Positions 1 through 8,595 of a DNA stretch of 64,000 bases are shown in pieces (within the stretch, counting starts at the first letter, position 1; the number at the start of each line of letters is the position of its first letter). The position numbers were made by a program, and so were the translations under genes. The notes beneath the pieces are model-generated. The model made no database searches, was not told the DNA's origin, and saw only the letters and a program-made list of their open reading frames with translations. Origin of the DNA: Umezawaea sp036375055 (GTDB taxonomy: Bacteria; Actinomycetota; Actinomycetes; Mycobacteriales; Pseudonocardiaceae); NCBI RefSeq assembly GCF_036375055.1, contig NZ_DASUSQ010000178.1:1-64000 (forward strand), given 5' to 3'.

Positions 1-37
1 AAGGACTCTTCGACCAGTGATCGACAGTCGGAACCAC

Positions 38-62
38 GGCCCCCAGGTACCCCCTGGGGGCC
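38..62. terminator. G/C-rich terminator-like hairpin
   Basis: A perfect 10-bp stem (38-47 with 53-62) closes a 5-base loop. It could end a transcript entering from the left edge or the tRNA-Arg transcript running leftward. No long U-tract follows on either strand, so termination is inferred. The rest of 1-239 shows no gene. Confidence 0.45.
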
Positions 63-239
63 TTCCGCTTGCCAGGCGTGGTGCGGGTCGTGGTGCGAAT
101 CCAGTCCGTGGTGAGTCCGTAAACGGTGGCAAAGAGGGGCATATTCCGGCCGACAGTGGCATACGGCGCACCCACTAAAAGATCAAGCCCCGAGCGCGTT
201 GCCGCTGCTCAGGGCCTGATTCACCCGGCGAAAGGTGAG

Positions 240-312
240 TGCCCCCGGCAGGATTCGAACCTGCGACACACGGTTTAGGAAACCGATGCTCTATCCCCTG
301 AGCTACGAGGGC
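240..312 (-). tRNA. tRNA-Arg (anticodon CCT)
   Basis: Read on the minus strand this 73-nt segment folds as a cloverleaf: a 7-bp acceptor stem starting GCCCTCG, a D-arm GCTC...GAGC, an anticodon loop TTCCTAA (anticodon CCT, decoding AGG), and a T-arm GCAGG-TTCGAAT-CCTGC. The discriminator base is A and CCA is not encoded. The outer pair of the anticodon stem is mismatched. AGG is a rare Arg codon in such high-GC genomes. Confidence 0.93.
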
Positions 313-391
313 GGGGCTGGTGCTTGAGCCAGTTTAGCGGCCGGCTGTTGATCAACTGTGGTGGGGGGCCCGGTCGTGGTGGCGGGTTGCC

Positions 392-397
392 TACCCT
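392..397 (+). promoter_or_regulatory. leaderless -10 element of the FkbM gene
   Basis: TACCCT lies 7 nt before the GTG at 405. Transcription would start at or next to the start codon, and no Shine-Dalgarno sequence is present. Confidence 0.5.
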
Positions 398-404
398 TGG
401 GTGG

Positions 405-1151
405 GTGACGCAGAAACTTACTGATGTGCGCGGGGCCGCTGTCGCTGCCGGTCTTCGTGTCCTGGCCAAGGTGACGCCGTTCGTCGAGCCCGAGCTGGTG
501 GGTTTGCGCGAGGTGGTCGGGGTCGGTGATGTGTGTCTGGACGTGGGCGCCGCGCTCGGTCTGTACACGGTGACGTTGTCGCAGCTGGTCGGTCCACAGG
601 GGACGGTTCACAGCGTCGAGCCGCTGGTGTTCGCGCACCCGGCGCTGTCCTACGTGCTGCGTCCGCGGGAGGGGCGGAACGTGGTGCGGCACTCGGTCGC
701 GCTGGGGGCCGTCGAGGGGCGCGAGGTGATGAGCGTCCCGGTTCGGCACGGGGTGCCGGTGACCGGGCGGTCGTTCCTCACGGCGGGGGCCAACGGGCTC
801 GGGTCGAACGTCGAGTTCGACGAGCACCTGGAGGTCGTGGTGCGGACGCAGACGTTGGACGCGTTCGTCGCGGAGCAGGGCATCGGGCGGCTGAACTTCG
901 TGAAGGCCGACGTCGAGGGGGCGGAGCTGCGGGTGCTGGAGGGCGGGGCCTGGGTGATCGAGACGCTCCGGCCGAAGTTCCTCCTGGAGGTCGAGGAGCG
1001 GCACGTCTCGCGGTTCGGCTACTCGGCGCAGGACGTGGTGTCGTGGCTCGCCGAGCGCGACTACGACATGAGGATCTGGAACCAGGGCGGGTGGCGGACG
1101 GTGACCCGGATCGTGCCCGAGGTGCGCAACTACCTCTTCGTGCCGCGCTGA
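405..1151 (+). CDS. FkbM-family SAM-dependent methyltransferase
   Basis: 248 residues if started at GTG 405; an upstream in-frame start at 324 would add 27 glycine-rich residues overlapping the tRNA promoter side and is less likely. The SAM-binding motif I is VCLDVGAALGLY (about residues 43-54), and the FkbM signature LNFVKADVEGAELRVLEG sits near 163-180, giving a complete class I methyltransferase fold. FkbM proteins O-methylate sugars or polyketide hydroxyls; the substrate here cannot be told. The gene stands alone between tRNA-Arg and a convergent acylase, and 405 is chosen because a TACCCT hexamer sits just upstream (leaderless). Confidence 0.82.
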   Translation: MTQKLTDVRGAAVAAGLRVLAKVTPFVEPELVGLREVVGVGDVCLDVGAALGLYTVTLSQLVGPQGTVHSVEPLVFAHPALSYVLRPREGRNVVRHSVALGAVEGREVMSVPVRHGVPVTGRSFLTAGANGLGSNVEFDEHLEVVVRTQTLDAFVAEQGIGRLNFVKADVEGAELRVLEGGAWVIETLRPKFLLEVEERHVSRFGYSAQDVVSWLAERDYDMRIWNQGGWRTVTRIVPEVRNYLFVPR

Positions 1152-1163
1152 CCTGCGAAAAGC

Positions 1164-1201
1164 GGAAGACCCCGGTCCCTGGGGGTGGACCGGGGTCTTC
1201 C
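1164..1201. terminator. bidirectional terminator
   Basis: A perfect 15-bp stem (1164-1178 with 1187-1201) closes an 8-base loop in the 61 bp between two convergent genes, so it can serve both. Confidence 0.8.
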
Positions 1202-1212
1202 TCGGAAGTGGT

Positions 1213-4200
1213 CTACTGCGGGTAGACCTCGAGCTCGTAGAGCGAGTATCCGTAATTCGTGCCGCGTTGGGTACCCGTCATTCGTACGAACCGCGCGTCG
1301 GTCGGGGCGAACGTCACGTTGTCCGTGGCGCCGTTGCCCTCGCCGGTGGCGAAGACCTGCCGCCACCGGGTGCCGTCGGTCGACACCTCGATCCGGTACG
1401 CCTTCCCGAACGACGCCTCCCACCGCAGGAACGCGCGACCGACCCGCTGCACCGAGCCCAGGTCGACCTGGAGCCACTGGTCGTCGCTCCAGTCGCTCGC
1501 CCACCTCGTGGCGGGGTTGCCGTCGACGGCGTTGGCGGGCGGGGAGTTGTACGCGCCCCGCTCGTGGCTGCTGGCCGTCGCGGTCCTGCCGAGCGCGGCG
1601 TTGGTCAGGCTGGCGCCCCGCTTGGCCGGGAACTGGACGACCTGCTGGTAGGTCGGCCGGTTCTGCCACTGCACCTTGTCGTGGGTGATGCCGCCCATCG
1701 CGCGGTGGATGATGGAGTCGGCGCACCACTGGTCGCCCGCCGCGCAGTCCGCGTCACCGGGGTAGACCTGGTTGGCGGGCACGGCCGCGGCGGCGCGCAG
1801 GCTGTCCAGCAGCGTGGTGCGGCACGCCGTCACGTCGCCGCCACCGCAGTAGGTGCCGGTCAACGGGCCCGCGACCTGGTCACCGAGGACGCGCCTGATG
1901 TCCTTGTCGACGTAGCTCCACCACCCGTACTGGAACGACGACCCCTTGTGCGGTGCGGCGCCGTGGGCGTCGGACGGGGCCTCGTCGACCTGGACGGCCC
2001 TGACCAGCTCGGTGTACAGCTCGGTGCCCAGGCCGGGCTCGAACTCGGCCCGCACGAGCCGGGGCCACCACGCGTCGAGCACGCGGATCGCCTCGGCGTG
2101 GCTGTAGACCTTGCTGCCCTTCGTGGTCTCGCGGCGCAGCGAACCGGACTGCTGCCACGCCTTGAGCTTCTGCACGGTCGACGCCAGCGCCGGGTCGGTC
2201 ACCGGGGCCTTCTCGATGACCCGCAGCAGGTCGGGGAGCACCTGCTCGGCCCGCAGGTCGGCGCCCGCGGCCTCGGCCATGGCCTTGGTGAGCGACGCCC
2301 TGGTCGCCTTGCCGCCGTTGGCGATCAGGGCCTTGACGCGGTCGTCGATCAGGTCGCCGCGGTGCACCGAGCCGTTGCCGAAGCCGGACGACGTGAAGTC
2401 CAGCGCCTGCTTGTTGTTCCAGCTGATGTAGTAGTCCTGGTTGATCGACCGGGGGTGCTCCGCCGCGGGCGTGTAGCGCGCGGAGTTGGTGTTCGGGTCC
2501 CAGTCCTGCCACTCGTACTGCTGCGCGGCCTTGATCGGCAGGTTCGGGTCGACGCCCGGCTTGCGCACCGGGTTGGAGCCGGAGTTGAAGTACGCCGTGT
2601 CCTTCGAGTCGACGTAGAACCAGTTGAACGCGTACCCGATGTGCTCCGCGGCCTTCTGGAAGTCCTGCGCGGAACGGATGGCGCTCGGGTCGTTGAACTC
2701 CTGGAACCCGATGATCGGGTCGACCTCGTGCAGGTAGGTGGACCGCAGAGCGGTGTACGCCACGGGTTTGCCGCCGACCAGGGCTCGGCTCTGCACCAGG
2801 CCGTACTTGGTGCGGTACACGACGAGCGTGTACGACCCGGCGGCCGTGCCGTCCGCGACCGTGGGCTTCCAGGCGTTCTTGCGCTCCAACCGCTCCATCG
2901 CCACGCACTGGCCGCGCAGCAGGTAGTGGTTGGACGCCTTGGTGGCGGGCTCGCCGTCGGGTTCGCAGAGGTCGACGGCGAACGTGTCGACGATGTCCTG
3001 CGACGCCGAGGTGGCGCTCCACGAGTAGTCCTGGCCGCGGCCGAGCTGCACGTACATGCCGACGCCGGCGAAGGACACGCCGCGCGCGCTGATGCCGGGA
3101 CCGTTCAGCTCCTGGAGCATCAGCAGCTGGGGCGCGAAGTAGCCGGTCTGCGGGCCGAACACGGCGATCGGGTTGCCGGTGTCGGTGTGCGCGCCGGACA
3201 CGACGAGCGCGTTGGACATGCCGTGCTTCTTGTTCAGCAGGTCGGCAGGGAGGACGCCGTCGGCGAAGATCCCCTCGGCGGCGGCCAGGCCCCCGGCGGG
3301 GACGTCGACGGTCGCGGCTCCACCGGTCTGGTCGTAGACCATCGGTTCCGGCGTCACGGAGCCCGCGTCCGGCACCGCCACGCCGACCGGGTCGGCCGGG
3401 CTCGCGGAGTACGGGAAGCGCTGGCCGTCGTGCAGGGTCAGCACGGCCTCGGGGTCGTTCTGCTCGCGGAACGACCTCCACACCTGTTCGCCGACCTCGG
3501 CGCCGTACTTGTTCTGCGCCGCCAGGCGGACCAGCGCGGACTGCACCTCGCCGCCGCCGCCCGCGCCGAACAGCCCGCCGACGACGGCCGCGATGGCGAC
3601 CATGTCGGTCGGCTTGAACGGCTGGATGTCGTTCCAGTTGGTGATCGCGTCCGCGTGCCCGGTGAGCACGTACTCGCCGGGGAAGTTCCGCGCGGCGACG
3701 GACTGCGAGAGGTAGGCGTTGATGCCCGCGATGTAGTCGTTGACGTCCTGGTTCGCCTGCGCGCCACGGGGTCCGCTCGCGGCGACCCGGTCGATCTGGG
3801 CCTGGAGGTCGGCCTCGGTGTAGGCGATCTGGCCGTAGAAGCTCTGCTCCAGCACGCGGTTGCCCTGGGCGCCGCCCGCGAACCCGGTGAGCTGGCTGCG
3901 GCCGAGGTGGCGGAACACGTCCATCAGCCACAGCCGGTCCTGGGCGGCGGCGTAGCCCGCGCCGAACTCGGTGCCGGACCGGGTGGTGCCGTAGACGTGC
4001 GGCATCCCGATGGCCTTGTCGCGGATGATCGTCACGTCCGCGCGCGGCTTGATCGTGCTCTCGACCTGGTCGGGGGCGACGCCGAAGGAGGCGTCGTTGA
4101 AGAACGTGCTCAGCTGCTCGTTGGTCAGCCCCTGGTAGCCCGAGGACAGCGCGTCGTACTTCGGGAGCTGGTCGGCCGAGTGCGCGGGCCGGGTCCCGAA

Positions 4201-4407
4201 GACCTTGTGGCCCAGGATCTCGGCCAGGGTCGCGTTGCCGTTGTTGCCGGGCGGGAGGATGTCCGAGCACTGGCCGAGGCAGTAGTCGTCCGGGGCGAAC
4301 GCGGCCGTGGTGACGGGCGGCTCGGGGGCCGCCTGCGCTGGTGCGGTGATGACGGTGGCGGTGGCGAGCAGGGCGACCACCACGACCGGTAGGGCGGCTC
4401 TCCGCAT
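1213..4407 (-). CDS. secreted penicillin acylase-family N-terminal nucleophile hydrolase with C-terminal F5/8-type (discoidin) domain
   Basis: 1064 residues. It begins MRRAALP followed by a hydrophobic stretch and an Ala-x-Ala cleavage region (signal peptide, about residues 1-27); a GGAAGGAG ribosome site 9 nt upstream of ATG 4407 fixes the start. The alpha-subunit region spans about 60-330, a linker follows, and the beta subunit would begin at the predicted autocatalytic Ser398 in GMSNALVVSG, the hallmark of the Ntn penicillin acylases. The last ~135 residues (SSHERGAYNSPPANAVDG ... YELEVYPQ) form a discoidin-like carbohydrate/surface-binding domain not present in typical penicillin G acylase. 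Family members deacylate beta-lactams, N-acyl homoserine lactones or lipopeptides such as echinocandins; which applies is unknown. It faces the amidase gene divergently across 149 bp. Confidence 0.88.
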   Translation of the reverse strand: MRRAALPVVVVALLATATVITAPAQAAPEPPVTTAAFAPDDYCLGQCSDILPPGNNGNATLAEILGHKVFGTRPAHSADQLPKYDALSSGYQGLTNEQLSTFFNDASFGVAPDQVESTIKPRADVTIIRDKAIGMPHVYGTTRSGTEFGAGYAAAQDRLWLMDVFRHLGRSQLTGFAGGAQGNRVLEQSFYGQIAYTEADLQAQIDRVAASGPRGAQANQDVNDYIAGINAYLSQSVAARNFPGEYVLTGHADAITNWNDIQPFKPTDMVAIAAVVGGLFGAGGGGEVQSALVRLAAQNKYGAEVGEQVWRSFREQNDPEAVLTLHDGQRFPYSASPADPVGVAVPDAGSVTPEPMVYDQTGGAATVDVPAGGLAAAEGIFADGVLPADLLNKKHGMSNALVVSGAHTDTGNPIAVFGPQTGYFAPQLLMLQELNGPGISARGVSFAGVGMYVQLGRGQDYSWSATSASQDIVDTFAVDLCEPDGEPATKASNHYLLRGQCVAMERLERKNAWKPTVADGTAAGSYTLVVYRTKYGLVQSRALVGGKPVAYTALRSTYLHEVDPIIGFQEFNDPSAIRSAQDFQKAAEHIGYAFNWFYVDSKDTAYFNSGSNPVRKPGVDPNLPIKAAQQYEWQDWDPNTNSARYTPAAEHPRSINQDYYISWNNKQALDFTSSGFGNGSVHRGDLIDDRVKALIANGGKATRASLTKAMAEAAGADLRAEQVLPDLLRVIEKAPVTDPALASTVQKLKAWQQSGSLRRETTKGSKVYSHAEAIRVLDAWWPRLVRAEFEPGLGTELYTELVRAVQVDEAPSDAHGAAPHKGSSFQYGWWSYVDKDIRRVLGDQVAGPLTGTYCGGGDVTACRTTLLDSLRAAAAVPANQVYPGDADCAAGDQWCADSIIHRAMGGITHDKVQWQNRPTYQQVVQFPAKRGASLTNAALGRTATASSHERGAYNSPPANAVDGNPATRWASDWSDDQWLQVDLGSVQRVGRAFLRWEASFGKAYRIEVSTDGTRWRQVFATGEGNGATDNVTFAPTDARFVRMTGTQRGTNYGYSLYELEVYPQ

Positions 4408-4556
4408 GACGCGAAGCTCCTTCCATGCAGGACTGGTGTGGCGCACGTTACTTTTTCCACAACTTTTCTGAAAGGGTTTCACGTTCTTTTACCCGATCGG
4501 CTGGTAATCACCGTTGCCTATTGCCCAACTGCGCCGACACTGGGAAAAACTTGTTC
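4408..4556. promoter_or_regulatory. divergent promoter region, acylase/amidase
   Basis: This 149-bp gap is markedly A/T-richer than its surroundings, with runs such as TTACTTTTTCC and GTTCTTTTACCC. It must hold the promoters of both divergent genes, but no specific operator can be named. Confidence 0.4.
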
Positions 4557-5189
4557 ATGGTGCGACGTCGAACGCTGCTGGCCGGAGTGGCCGCGTCGGG
4601 GCTGCTCGTCGGGCTGGGTTCGGCCTCCGCGAGGGCGGCCCTGCTGCCCGTCCGCTCCTGCGCCGACTGGGGCGCGCGTCCCCCGTCGAGCCCGGTCACG
4701 CTCGTCCAGCGACGGCCGGTGCGGATCCTGGTGCACCACACGGCGACCGAGAACGTCACCGACTACTCGGTGGAGCACGCCTTCGAGCACGCCCGGTGGA
4801 TCCAGGACCACCACATGGACGACAACGGCTGGCTCGACTCGGGCCAGCACTTCACCAACAGCCGCGGCGGTTTCCTCATGGAGGGGCGGCACGGCAGCCT
4901 CGACGCGCTCCACGCGGGCGACCGCGTCGTGGAGGGCGCCCACTGCCCCGGCCAGAACACCACCGCGATCGGCATCGAGAACGAGGGGCTCTACACCGCC
5001 GAGGAACCCCGGCGCGAGCAGTGGGATTCGCTCGTCTCGTTCTGCGTCTACACCTGCGAGCAGTACGGCATCGCGCCGACGGCGATCGACGGCCACCGCG
5101 ACCACTACACGGACACGCAGTGCCCTGGCGACAAGCTCTACGCCATGCTCCCCCGACTGCGGCAGGAAGTCGCGCGCGTCCTGGGCTGA
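4557..5189 (+). CDS. Tat-exported N-acetylmuramoyl-L-alanine amidase (Amidase_2/PGRP fold)
   Basis: 210 residues. The N-terminus MVRRRTLLAGVAASGLLVGL with a following Ala-rich AxA site is a twin-arginine signal peptide, so the protein acts outside the membrane on peptidoglycan. The catalytic domain has predicted zinc ligands His60 or His61 (LVHHTAT), His180 (DGHRD) and Cys189 (TQCPG), the complete set of a catalytically competent PGRP-type amidase cleaving the lactyl-amide bond between MurNAc and L-Ala. There is no extra cell-wall-binding domain. The start is ATG 4557 because it opens the signal peptide; the reading frame is open further upstream but that part has no sensible signal. No strong ribosome site is visible. 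Confidence 0.87.
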   Translation: MVRRRTLLAGVAASGLLVGLGSASARAALLPVRSCADWGARPPSSPVTLVQRRPVRILVHHTATENVTDYSVEHAFEHARWIQDHHMDDNGWLDSGQHFTNSRGGFLMEGRHGSLDALHAGDRVVEGAHCPGQNTTAIGIENEGLYTAEEPRREQWDSLVSFCVYTCEQYGIAPTAIDGHRDHYTDTQCPGDKLYAMLPRLRQEVARVLG

Positions 5190-5301
5190 CCGTGTTTCTT
5201 CCTGGCAACTGTGAACGCTGTGGTGAGAGCCTTTCCACGCCGCCGAACGCTGGGCAAACGTCCTACCACATGGTGAGATAACGTCGAATTAACGCCAGCT
5301 T

Positions 5302-5315
5302 GCGCACCGGTGCGC
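5302..5315. promoter_or_regulatory. 14-bp perfect palindrome upstream of the LuxR-type regulator
   Basis: GCGCACCGGTGCGC is a perfect palindrome 46 bp before the start of the response regulator. It is a candidate operator, perhaps autoregulatory; this is inference from position and symmetry. Confidence 0.3.
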
Positions 5316-5361
5316 GATGCTGGGCCTGTATGAACACGAAACGCCAACTCGGGGAGGCGTC

Positions 5362-6009
5362 GTGATCAAGGTGATGCTGGCCGACGACGAGGACCTCGTC
5401 CGGTCCGGGCTTCGCATGATCCTCAGCAGCGCCGGTGACATCGAAGTGGTGGCCGAGTGCGACGACGGACACCTGGTGGCCGACCTGGCCCGCCAGCACC
5501 GTCCGCACGTGGTCCTGCTGGACATCCGCATGCGGTCCAACGACGGGCTGGTGGCGTTGCGCAGGCTGCGCACGCTGCCCGAACCGCCGCGGATCGCGAT
5601 GCTCACCACGTTCGACGTGGACGAGTACGTCAGCGAGGCCTTGCGCCTGGGCGCCAGCGGCTTCCTGCTGAAGGACACCGAGCCGGAGCAGCTGGTGAAG
5701 GCGGTGCGCGACCTCGCACGGGGTGGCGCGGTGCTCGATCCCGGTGTGGCGGCACGGGTCCTCGCGGCGGTGGCCGACGGTGAACGGGCCGCGGAGCCCG
5801 CGCGGCGGCTGCTGGCCATGCTGTCCGAACGGGAGCGCGAGGTGCTCGTGCTGATCGGCCAGGGCATGTCCAACGCCGAGATCGGTGGCACGCTGCACCT
5901 GTCCGAGGCCACGGTGAAGGGCTACGTGTCCTCGGTCCTCGGCAAGATCGGTGCGGTGAACCGCGTGCAGGCCGCGCTCGTGGCCTTCCGCGGCGGGTTG
6001 ATCGCCTAG
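5362..6009 (+). CDS. NarL/FixJ (LuxR-type) response regulator, orphan
   Basis: 215 residues. The receiver domain (about 1-120) has the acidic pocket ADDED near residues 7-11, phospho-acceptor Asp54 in VVLLDIRM and the conserved Lys in FLLKDT. The C-terminal LuxR helix-turn-helix (about 150-212) contains LSEREREVLVLIGQGMSNAE and LSEATVKGYVSSVLGKI. The GTG start at 5362 follows a GGGGAGG ribosome site by 4 nt. No histidine kinase adjoins it, so its partner is elsewhere. Confidence 0.92.
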   Translation: MIKVMLADDEDLVRSGLRMILSSAGDIEVVAECDDGHLVADLARQHRPHVVLLDIRMRSNDGLVALRRLRTLPEPPRIAMLTTFDVDEYVSEALRLGASGFLLKDTEPEQLVKAVRDLARGGAVLDPGVAARVLAAVADGERAAEPARRLLAMLSEREREVLVLIGQGMSNAEIGGTLHLSEATVKGYVSSVLGKIGAVNRVQAALVAFRGGLIA

Positions 6010-6058
6010 AACGCGAACGAGGGGTCGGGGGCAGGCGCCGAGGCACCGCGCCCCCGCC

Positions 6059-7567
6059 CTAGTTCACGGTCTCGTGCACCGTCGGTTCGACTTCCACGCG
6101 GTTGCGGCCGTGCCGCTTCGCCCGGTACAGAGCCATGTCCGCCGCCGCGAACAGCTGGTCCAGCTTCGCCGGGCCCGCCGCCACGCCGATGCTGACCGTC
6201 GGGCGCCGCGTCGTGCCCAGCACCATCGACCAGTCGTGCCCGTCGACGGCGGCGCGGATGCGCTCGGCCACGGTCGGCCCGACCTCGTGCTCGGAGTTGC
6301 CGTTGTCGCCCAGCAGCACCACGAACTCGTCACCCGCCCAGCGGGCCACGAGGTCGTCCGTCCGGCACTCCCGGCGCAGCAGTTGGGCGATCTCCCGCAG
6401 GGCGGCGTCGCCCGCGGCATGACCCGCGTCGTCGTTCACGCCCTTGAACCAGTCGACGTCGACCAGCACCAGCCACGGCACCCGGCCGCGCGACGCCGTT
6501 CCCTCCAGCAGCCTCGCGGCCGCCGCTTCCAGCCCGAGCCGGTTCGCCAGCCCCGTCAACGGGTCGCGCGCCGCCGCCTCCTGGGCCGCCGCGGCGAGCT
6601 GCTGGGCGCGCAGCGCCGCCTGGCGGTGCTCCAACGCCTGCCCGAGGCCCTCCTGGAGCGTCTCGGACGCCTTCTGGCCCGCGGCGACGCTGCACCGCAG
6701 CGCGGCGGCCTCGCCCACGGGGTCGTCCATCTCGGAGCAGATGTTCGCGAGGTCCAGCGAGAACCGCAGCATCAGCGACGTGTCGTTGATGGACTGGGCG
6801 GACGCGACGGACCGGCTCGCCAGCGTGCGGGCCTCCACCAGCTCACCGCGGGCGCGGTGGACCGTGGACAGCACCCAGTTGCCGACGGACATGCCCCAGT
6901 GGTCCCTGATGTCGGAGGCGAGCTCCAGCGTCTTGCGGCCGGCCTTCTCCGCGGCGTCCAGTTCCCCGACGCCCGCCAGCGCGCGGCCGTACGCCCCGAG
7001 CAGACCGCGGTGCACGTGGCCGTCCACGGTGTCGAGCGTCAGGCCCTCGGCGAGGTAGCCCCTGGCCTCCTCGAAGATCGCGTGCGCGTCGCCGGGGGGA
7101 CCCGAGGCCGCGCGGAAGTTCAGCGTGCCGCCGAGCCGTTGCAGGCACTGCGCCAGCGTGTCCGGGCCGTTGGCCCGGCGGGCGACCTCCACGGCCCTGC
7201 GCACCATGTCCAGCGCGGCGTGCCGGTGCCCGATGCCTTCGAGCAGGTAGCCCAACGTGCCCATCGTCTGCGCCGCGGCGGGGCTGTCGGTGGTCTCCGA
7301 GTCGACGTCTAGCCACCCCTCGGCGGCCAGTTCCAGCGCCAGGGGGATCCGGCCCAGCCGCCACGCCATGACGGCCCGGTGGACCAGGACTGCCGAGCGC
7401 ACCCAGCGGTCCGCGCTCGGAGGCGCCTTGGTCACCACCTCGTCGAACACGGCGTTGGCCTCGGGTAAACGCCCAGCGTTCAGCAGCACGCGGACCCTCA
7501 GGTCCATGTGCGTCACGTGCCCCGCTGTCAGCGGATCGCGCTGCTCCACTCGTGCTCGACACTCCAT
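6059..7567 (-). CDS. TPR-like repeat protein with C-terminal diguanylate cyclase (GGDEF) domain
   Basis: About 502 residues from ATG 7567; starts at 7507 or 7621 are also possible. The N-terminal ~310 residues are helical, Ala/Leu-rich TPR-like repeats with no membrane segment. The C-terminal domain has DPLTGLANR, DVDWFKGVND and the active-site motif RWAGDEF, an AGDEF variant of GGDEF that is known to be active in other cyclases, so it probably makes cyclic di-GMP in the cytoplasm. No RxxD inhibitory site is clear just upstream of AGDEF. It lies 58 nt downstream of bluB on the same strand from this start, or 4 nt from the TTG at 7621. Confidence 0.82.
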   Translation of the reverse strand: MECRARVEQRDPLTAGHVTHMDLRVRVLLNAGRLPEANAVFDEVVTKAPPSADRWVRSAVLVHRAVMAWRLGRIPLALELAAEGWLDVDSETTDSPAAAQTMGTLGYLLEGIGHRHAALDMVRRAVEVARRANGPDTLAQCLQRLGGTLNFRAASGPPGDAHAIFEEARGYLAEGLTLDTVDGHVHRGLLGAYGRALAGVGELDAAEKAGRKTLELASDIRDHWGMSVGNWVLSTVHRARGELVEARTLASRSVASAQSINDTSLMLRFSLDLANICSEMDDPVGEAAALRCSVAAGQKASETLQEGLGQALEHRQAALRAQQLAAAAQEAAARDPLTGLANRLGLEAAAARLLEGTASRGRVPWLVLVDVDWFKGVNDDAGHAAGDAALREIAQLLRRECRTDDLVARWAGDEFVVLLGDNGNSEHEVGPTVAERIRAAVDGHDWSMVLGTTRRPTVSIGVAAGPAKLDQLFAAADMALYRAKRHGRNRVEVEPTVHETVN

Positions 7568-7625
7568 TCCGACTCGCCGAGCGGGAACACTGAGGTTCCG
7601 CCCCTGCCGGCACGGCCCCAACAGG

Positions 7626-8279
7626 TTACCGGGAGGAGCGCTCCCTGTACCGCTCGTGGTGCATGACGTCTTCGACAGGTATGCGGTTCCGCCACCCCGC
7701 GCGTTCCAGATCGGGTTGATCGGGCAACCCTGCCACGGGTCCGACGCAAAGCCACGCGACCGGCCGCAACCTGGGTGGAATGTGCAGCAATCGACGCAGG
7801 ACGTCCTCGCGGTAGAAGCTCACCCACCCCACTCCCAGACCTTCGGCGGTAGCGGCGAGCCACAGGTTCTGGATGGCGAGGCAAACGGAGTAGAGGCCCG
7901 CGTCCGCGATGGCGTGGCGGCCGAGGACGGCGGGCGAGCCCCGGTCCGGGTCGTACGTGACGACCACGCCGAGGGTCGACTCCAGGATCCCCTCGACCTT
8001 GATCCGGCTGAACACCTCCGCCCGCTCGGCGTCCAGCTGCGCGGTGAACATGCTGCGCTCGGCGTGCACGTGGTCGCGGAACGCCCGCCGGGTCGTCTCG
8101 TCCCGCACGAGGATGAAGTCCCACGGCTGGGACAGTCCGACGCTGGGTGCGGCGTGCGCGGCGGTCAGCACCCGGCGCAGCGCGTCCGGCGGGATCGGCG
8201 CACCGGTGAACTCGCGCCTGGTGTCGCGGCGCCGGTGCAGCACCTCGTAGAGGCCCGCCACCTGTTCTTCGATGCTCAT
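7626..8279 (-). CDS. bluB: 5,6-dimethylbenzimidazole synthase (BluB), flavin-destroying nitroreductase fold
   Basis: 217 residues, start ATG 8279 (MSIEEQ). RRDTRREF near residue 17, the loop APSVGLSQPWDFILVRD and VGWVSFYRED are the hallmarks separating BluB from ordinary nitroreductases. BluB uses O2 and reduced FMN to fragment the flavin into the lower ligand of vitamin B12. No cobalamin biosynthesis gene adjoins it in this window. It is downstream of the S18 operon, on the same strand but past a terminator. Confidence 0.85.
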   Translation of the reverse strand: MSIEEQVAGLYEVLHRRRDTRREFTGAPIPPDALRRVLTAAHAAPSVGLSQPWDFILVRDETTRRAFRDHVHAERSMFTAQLDAERAEVFSRIKVEGILESTLGVVVTYDPDRGSPAVLGRHAIADAGLYSVCLAIQNLWLAATAEGLGVGWVSFYREDVLRRLLHIPPRLRPVAWLCVGPVAGLPDQPDLERAGWRNRIPVEDVMHHERYRERSSR

Positions 8280-8306
8280 GCCGCGATCGTGCCCGCCGTG
8301 CGGGGC

Positions 8307-8338
8307 GACCACCACCGCGACCCGGTGCGGTGGTGGTC
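8307..8338 (-). terminator. terminator of the zinc-independent ribosomal protein operon
   Basis: A perfect 12-bp stem (8307-8318 with 8327-8338) and 8-base loop lie 11 bp past the rpsR stop and before bluB. Confidence 0.7.
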
Positions 8339-8349
8339 ACTCCGAACGG

Positions 8350-8595
8350 CTACCTCCCCTGCGACGGATAGGGGAGCAGCGCCATCTCGCGGGCGTTCTT
8401 GATCGCGGTCGCCACCTGCCGCTGCTCCTGCGGCGTCAGCCCGGTCACCCGCCGCGAGCGGATCTTGCCGCGGTCGGACACGAACTTCCGCAGCAGCGTC
8501 GTGTCCTTCCAGTCGACCTCGGTCACGCCCTCGCGCTTCAGCACGTTCACGCGCTTCTTCGGCGCCGCGCGCCGCTCCTTGGCCACCGCGCTCAC
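8350..8595 (-). CDS. rpsR: 30S ribosomal protein S18, cysteine-free (zinc-independent) paralogue
   Basis: 81 residues with the S18 core VDWKDTTLLRKFVSDRGKI and RVTGLTPQEQRQVATAIKNA. It contains no cysteine, unlike zinc-binding C+ S18, so it is the C- form that replaces it when zinc is scarce. GTG start at 8595 overlaps the rpsN stop (GTGA), so it is translationally coupled as the last gene of rpmB-rpmG-rpsN-rpsR. Confidence 0.95.
   Translation of the reverse strand: MSAVAKERRAAPKKRVNVLKREGVTEVDWKDTTLLRKFVSDRGKIRSRRVTGLTPQEQRQVATAIKNAREMALLPYPSQGR

Noticed and set aside
1..239. End of an integrative element at the 3' side of tRNA-Arg
   Set aside because: Only 239 bp are visible on that side, with no integrase, no repeat of the tRNA 3' end in the window and no mobility gene.
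1267..4392. Very long open frame antisense to the acylase gene
   Set aside because: Translates to a low-complexity Arg/Gly/Val/Leu-rich sequence with no domain; a shadow of the high-GC acylase codon pattern. The same applies to long frames opposite metG, rpfB, mprB, glp and the kinase.
1213..4407. Beta-lactam biosynthesis cluster around the acylase
   Set aside because: No NRPS, isopenicillin synthase or related gene nearby; neighbours are a wall amidase and a methyltransferase.
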